Assembly (NCBI RefSeq): GCF_018873765.1
Contig: NC_057919.1
Coordinates: 65,776,984 to 65,840,983 of the forward strand
Source: Telopea speciosissima
Lineage: Eukaryota; Streptophyta; Magnoliopsida; Proteales; Proteaceae
Direction: 5' to 3'
Length of the DNA: 64,000 nucleotides
How positions within the stretch are numbered: the stretch's first letter is position 1; every line of letters begins with the position of its first letter. Under the pieces are notes generated by a model. That model was given only the letters and a program-made list of their open reading frames with translations, was not told where the DNA came from and searched no databases. Below are positions 62,001-64,000 of this stretch, in pieces. Both the position numbers and the translations under genes were made by a program.

Positions 62001-64000
62001 GCAGGAACAGCAGGGGACCGAGTAAGGGAAGGAGAAGAAGATAGAAGATAGAAATAGAAAAAGGATAGGGTTGGCTCTCTCAGCCCTTCATCCTCTCACT
62101 GGGACACAAAGTTGCATAAAAGCAATATTCATTCATCATCAAATTGTTGGGGATGCCTCTAAGGGCAGTACATTAAATAGACTCAAGGGTTGAGCTTAAA
62201 ATAGAAACAAATAAAATAGGAAGTCTCTTATAAGGCTGAGACTTGGGTTACAAGTAATGAAACTAAAATAGAAAGTGACTAAAAATAGAAACTCTAACTC
62301 AGCTAAGTAACTAAAATAGAAACTCTAATTTAGCCAAGACTAATAAGGACTGAAATAACAAAAAAGGAAATAACTAAAAGGAAACAAAATCTTCTAGAAG
62401 TTGTCCCATTGATCCTTGAGTGTCTTGCTGTCCAAGGCTTCTAGAATATTGGAAATAGAAGCTCATATAATCTAAGTTGGGCCCACAACATTGTTCATGT
62501 GAACAGTAATTCGGGTACTGTTAATGTGAACAGTAATTTTTTTGTGACTTTTATTTTGGTCCTTCTCCTCTTCATGCTTCGATTTACATCAGTGGTTCAT
62601 CTCCTCTTTAGTGGCATCATCGTCTTGGTCATCTATCCTTATTCAAGCTCCAGCATATGGTTCCCAGTTGCAAGTCCATTACCTGTCTCGAGTGTGAAGT
62701 CTATGAATTAGGAAAACATCATAGTTCATCTTTTCCCTCTAGAAGTATGTCTAAGAGTCCGTCTTTGTTTCATTTAGTTCATTTAGATATTTGGGGACCA
62801 TGTCGTGTCCGAAATAGATCTGGTTTTTATTACTTTGTTACTTTTGTCTATGACTACTCCAGATCGACATGAGTTTACTTGTTAAGATCTGAATTTCTTA
62901 CCGTTTTTAAAAGTTTTTACCCTGAAATAAAGACTTAGTTTGATAAGTCTATTATTTTTAGATCTGATAATGCTCTTGAGTATGTTCAAAATGAATTTTC
63001 TCAATTCTGTTTAGATCATGGCATGACTCATCGGATTAGTTGTTCCTATACCCCTCAACAAAATGGGGTGGCTGAACGTAAGAATCAACACTTATTTAGA
63101 AGTTGCTCGACCTCTTCTGATTCACATGTAGGTTCCCAAACATTTCTAGTGTGATGATATCCTTGCTGCTTGTTTCCTTATAAATAGAATGTTTTCATCA
63201 ATGTTAAATAATAAATCCCCCTTCTCTCTAATTTATCCAACTAGTCCTCTTTTCTCTTTACGACCACGCATATTCGGTTGTGTTTGTTTCGTTCAAATTT
63301 TATCTCCTCTTATTGATAAACTTTCTCCTAGGCAGTTAAGTGTATTTTCCTTGGTTATTCTCGAACTAAAAAGGGCTATAAATGTTACGATATTATTTCT
63401 CATAAACAATATGTTAGTGTTGATGTCACATTTTTCGAGAATACATCCTATTTTTCTTCTTCTGTACTCCCTTTTACTATAAGTTTGCCCAGTCCTGGTC
63501 CACTCCTGAAACTCATCCCTTGGGATGTTCCACCTACTAAACCCCTACAGGTGTATCAACAACGCGAGAAGACTCTGCCTCTAGCTAGTACTTGATTCTG
63601 GTTTTGAGGTCCCTGCCTCTCCTCCCATGCCACCTGATCCTGCTCCACGGATTTTCCCAGTGGATTCTGATCTTCCCCTTGCTGTTCATAAAGGTAAGTG
63701 TTCCTATACTAAAAAATCCTTGACTGCTTATCCTATTGAGCAGTATGAGTCCATTTCTCATCTTCCTCTTCAGTTACATAACTTTGCCTTTTCTCTCTCT
63801 ACCAACTCCGTTTCTTATAATTACCATGAGGCTTTCTCTCACCCTGGCTGGAAGGTAGCAATGGACACTGAAATTGAGGTACTATTATCTCGGGGAACAT
63901 GGACATAGGTTGATTTACTTCCTGAATCAGTTATACACTATCAAATACAATCCCAATGGTACTGTTGAACGTTTTAAGGCCCGTCTTGTTGCCAAAGGGT
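59020..64000 (+). mobile_element. Copia-type LTR retrotransposon, broken, continuing past the window
   Basis: A 5' LTR of about 307 bases (59020-59326, starting TGTTA, with a TATA-like box near 59218) is followed by the primer site TGGTATCAGAG (59328-59338) complementary to initiator tRNA-Met. Parts in Copia order: gag (about 60040-60860, UBN2 type, with a CCHC-like zinc knuckle near its end), protease (DSGAS, about 61120), pre-integrase and integrase (about 62600-63130, with HLDIWGP and TPQQNGVAERKN), and the start of reverse transcriptase (about 63630 to the end, SHPGWKVAMDTE). It carries roughly ten or more breaks, so it is dead. A repeat-family copy of about 1.1 kb interrupts it at 61.4-62.5 kb. 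It is inserted in an older Copia remnant. Confidence 0.9.
61430..62500. repeat. Dispersed repeat copy nested in the Copia element
   Basis: Copia similarity stops after the protease region and resumes with the pre-integrase part, so this is an insertion. It is rich in GCAGCAG and AAAATAGAAACT motifs and shares its block order with 53520-54730 and with the partial copy at 1-540. Ends and class are uncertain; no clear coding frame. Confidence 0.7.

Overview
The window is nuclear DNA of a flowering plant. The genes have many GT-AG introns, the products are plant families (Agenet/DUF724, DUF538, SFR2, patatin-like lipase, serine carboxypeptidase-like), the non-coding DNA is AT-rich, and much of it is old transposable elements. 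A dicot, early-diverging eudicot or magnoliid seems likeliest, but the sequence alone does not fix the species. No operon, CRISPR array, rRNA or intact tRNA gene was seen.

Layout of host genes. The 3' end of an unrecognised lysine-rich gene lies at 1413-2065 (+). A complete six-exon patatin-like phospholipase is at 4719-6481 (-). A complete ten-exon SFR2 gene (galactolipid remodelling enzyme, glycosyl hydrolase family 1 fold) is at 8975-14394 (+). A complete ten-exon serine carboxypeptidase-like gene is at 17459-21128 (+). A leucine-rich-repeat pseudogene fragment is at 23790-24390. Two tandem Agenet-domain genes follow: a full DUF724 protein at 26426-32159 (+) and a short relative at 34565-36362 (+) with only the Agenet half. 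On the minus strand are a frameshifted Sec61-beta copy (41978-42233) and an intact DUF538 gene (42883-43371). The 5' coding exon of a membrane DnaJ-like protein is at 55971-56807 (+); the rest lies beyond the window, past a pile of retroelements.

Between genes the DNA is mostly fossil transposons: three Copia-type remnants (37.5-40.6 kb, 58.5-59.0 kb, 59.0 kb to the end) with elements nested inside them, a tiny LTR element (TRIM) with perfect target-site duplications at 23269-23751, truncated L1 and RTE LINE tails, a tRNA-derived SINE, several foldback MITEs, a Mutator-like element with a 9-bp target duplication (48173-49982), and many degenerate hAT-like short repeats rich in GATCGG or GGTTCGG motifs.

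The genes do not form a pathway. Points of most interest are the duplicated module just upstream of SFR2, the tandem Agenet pair in which one copy lacks the DUF724 half, the Sec61-beta copy with a 4-bp frameshift, and the nested transposon stratigraphy in the long intron of the DnaJ-like gene. No clearly new biological system was found.
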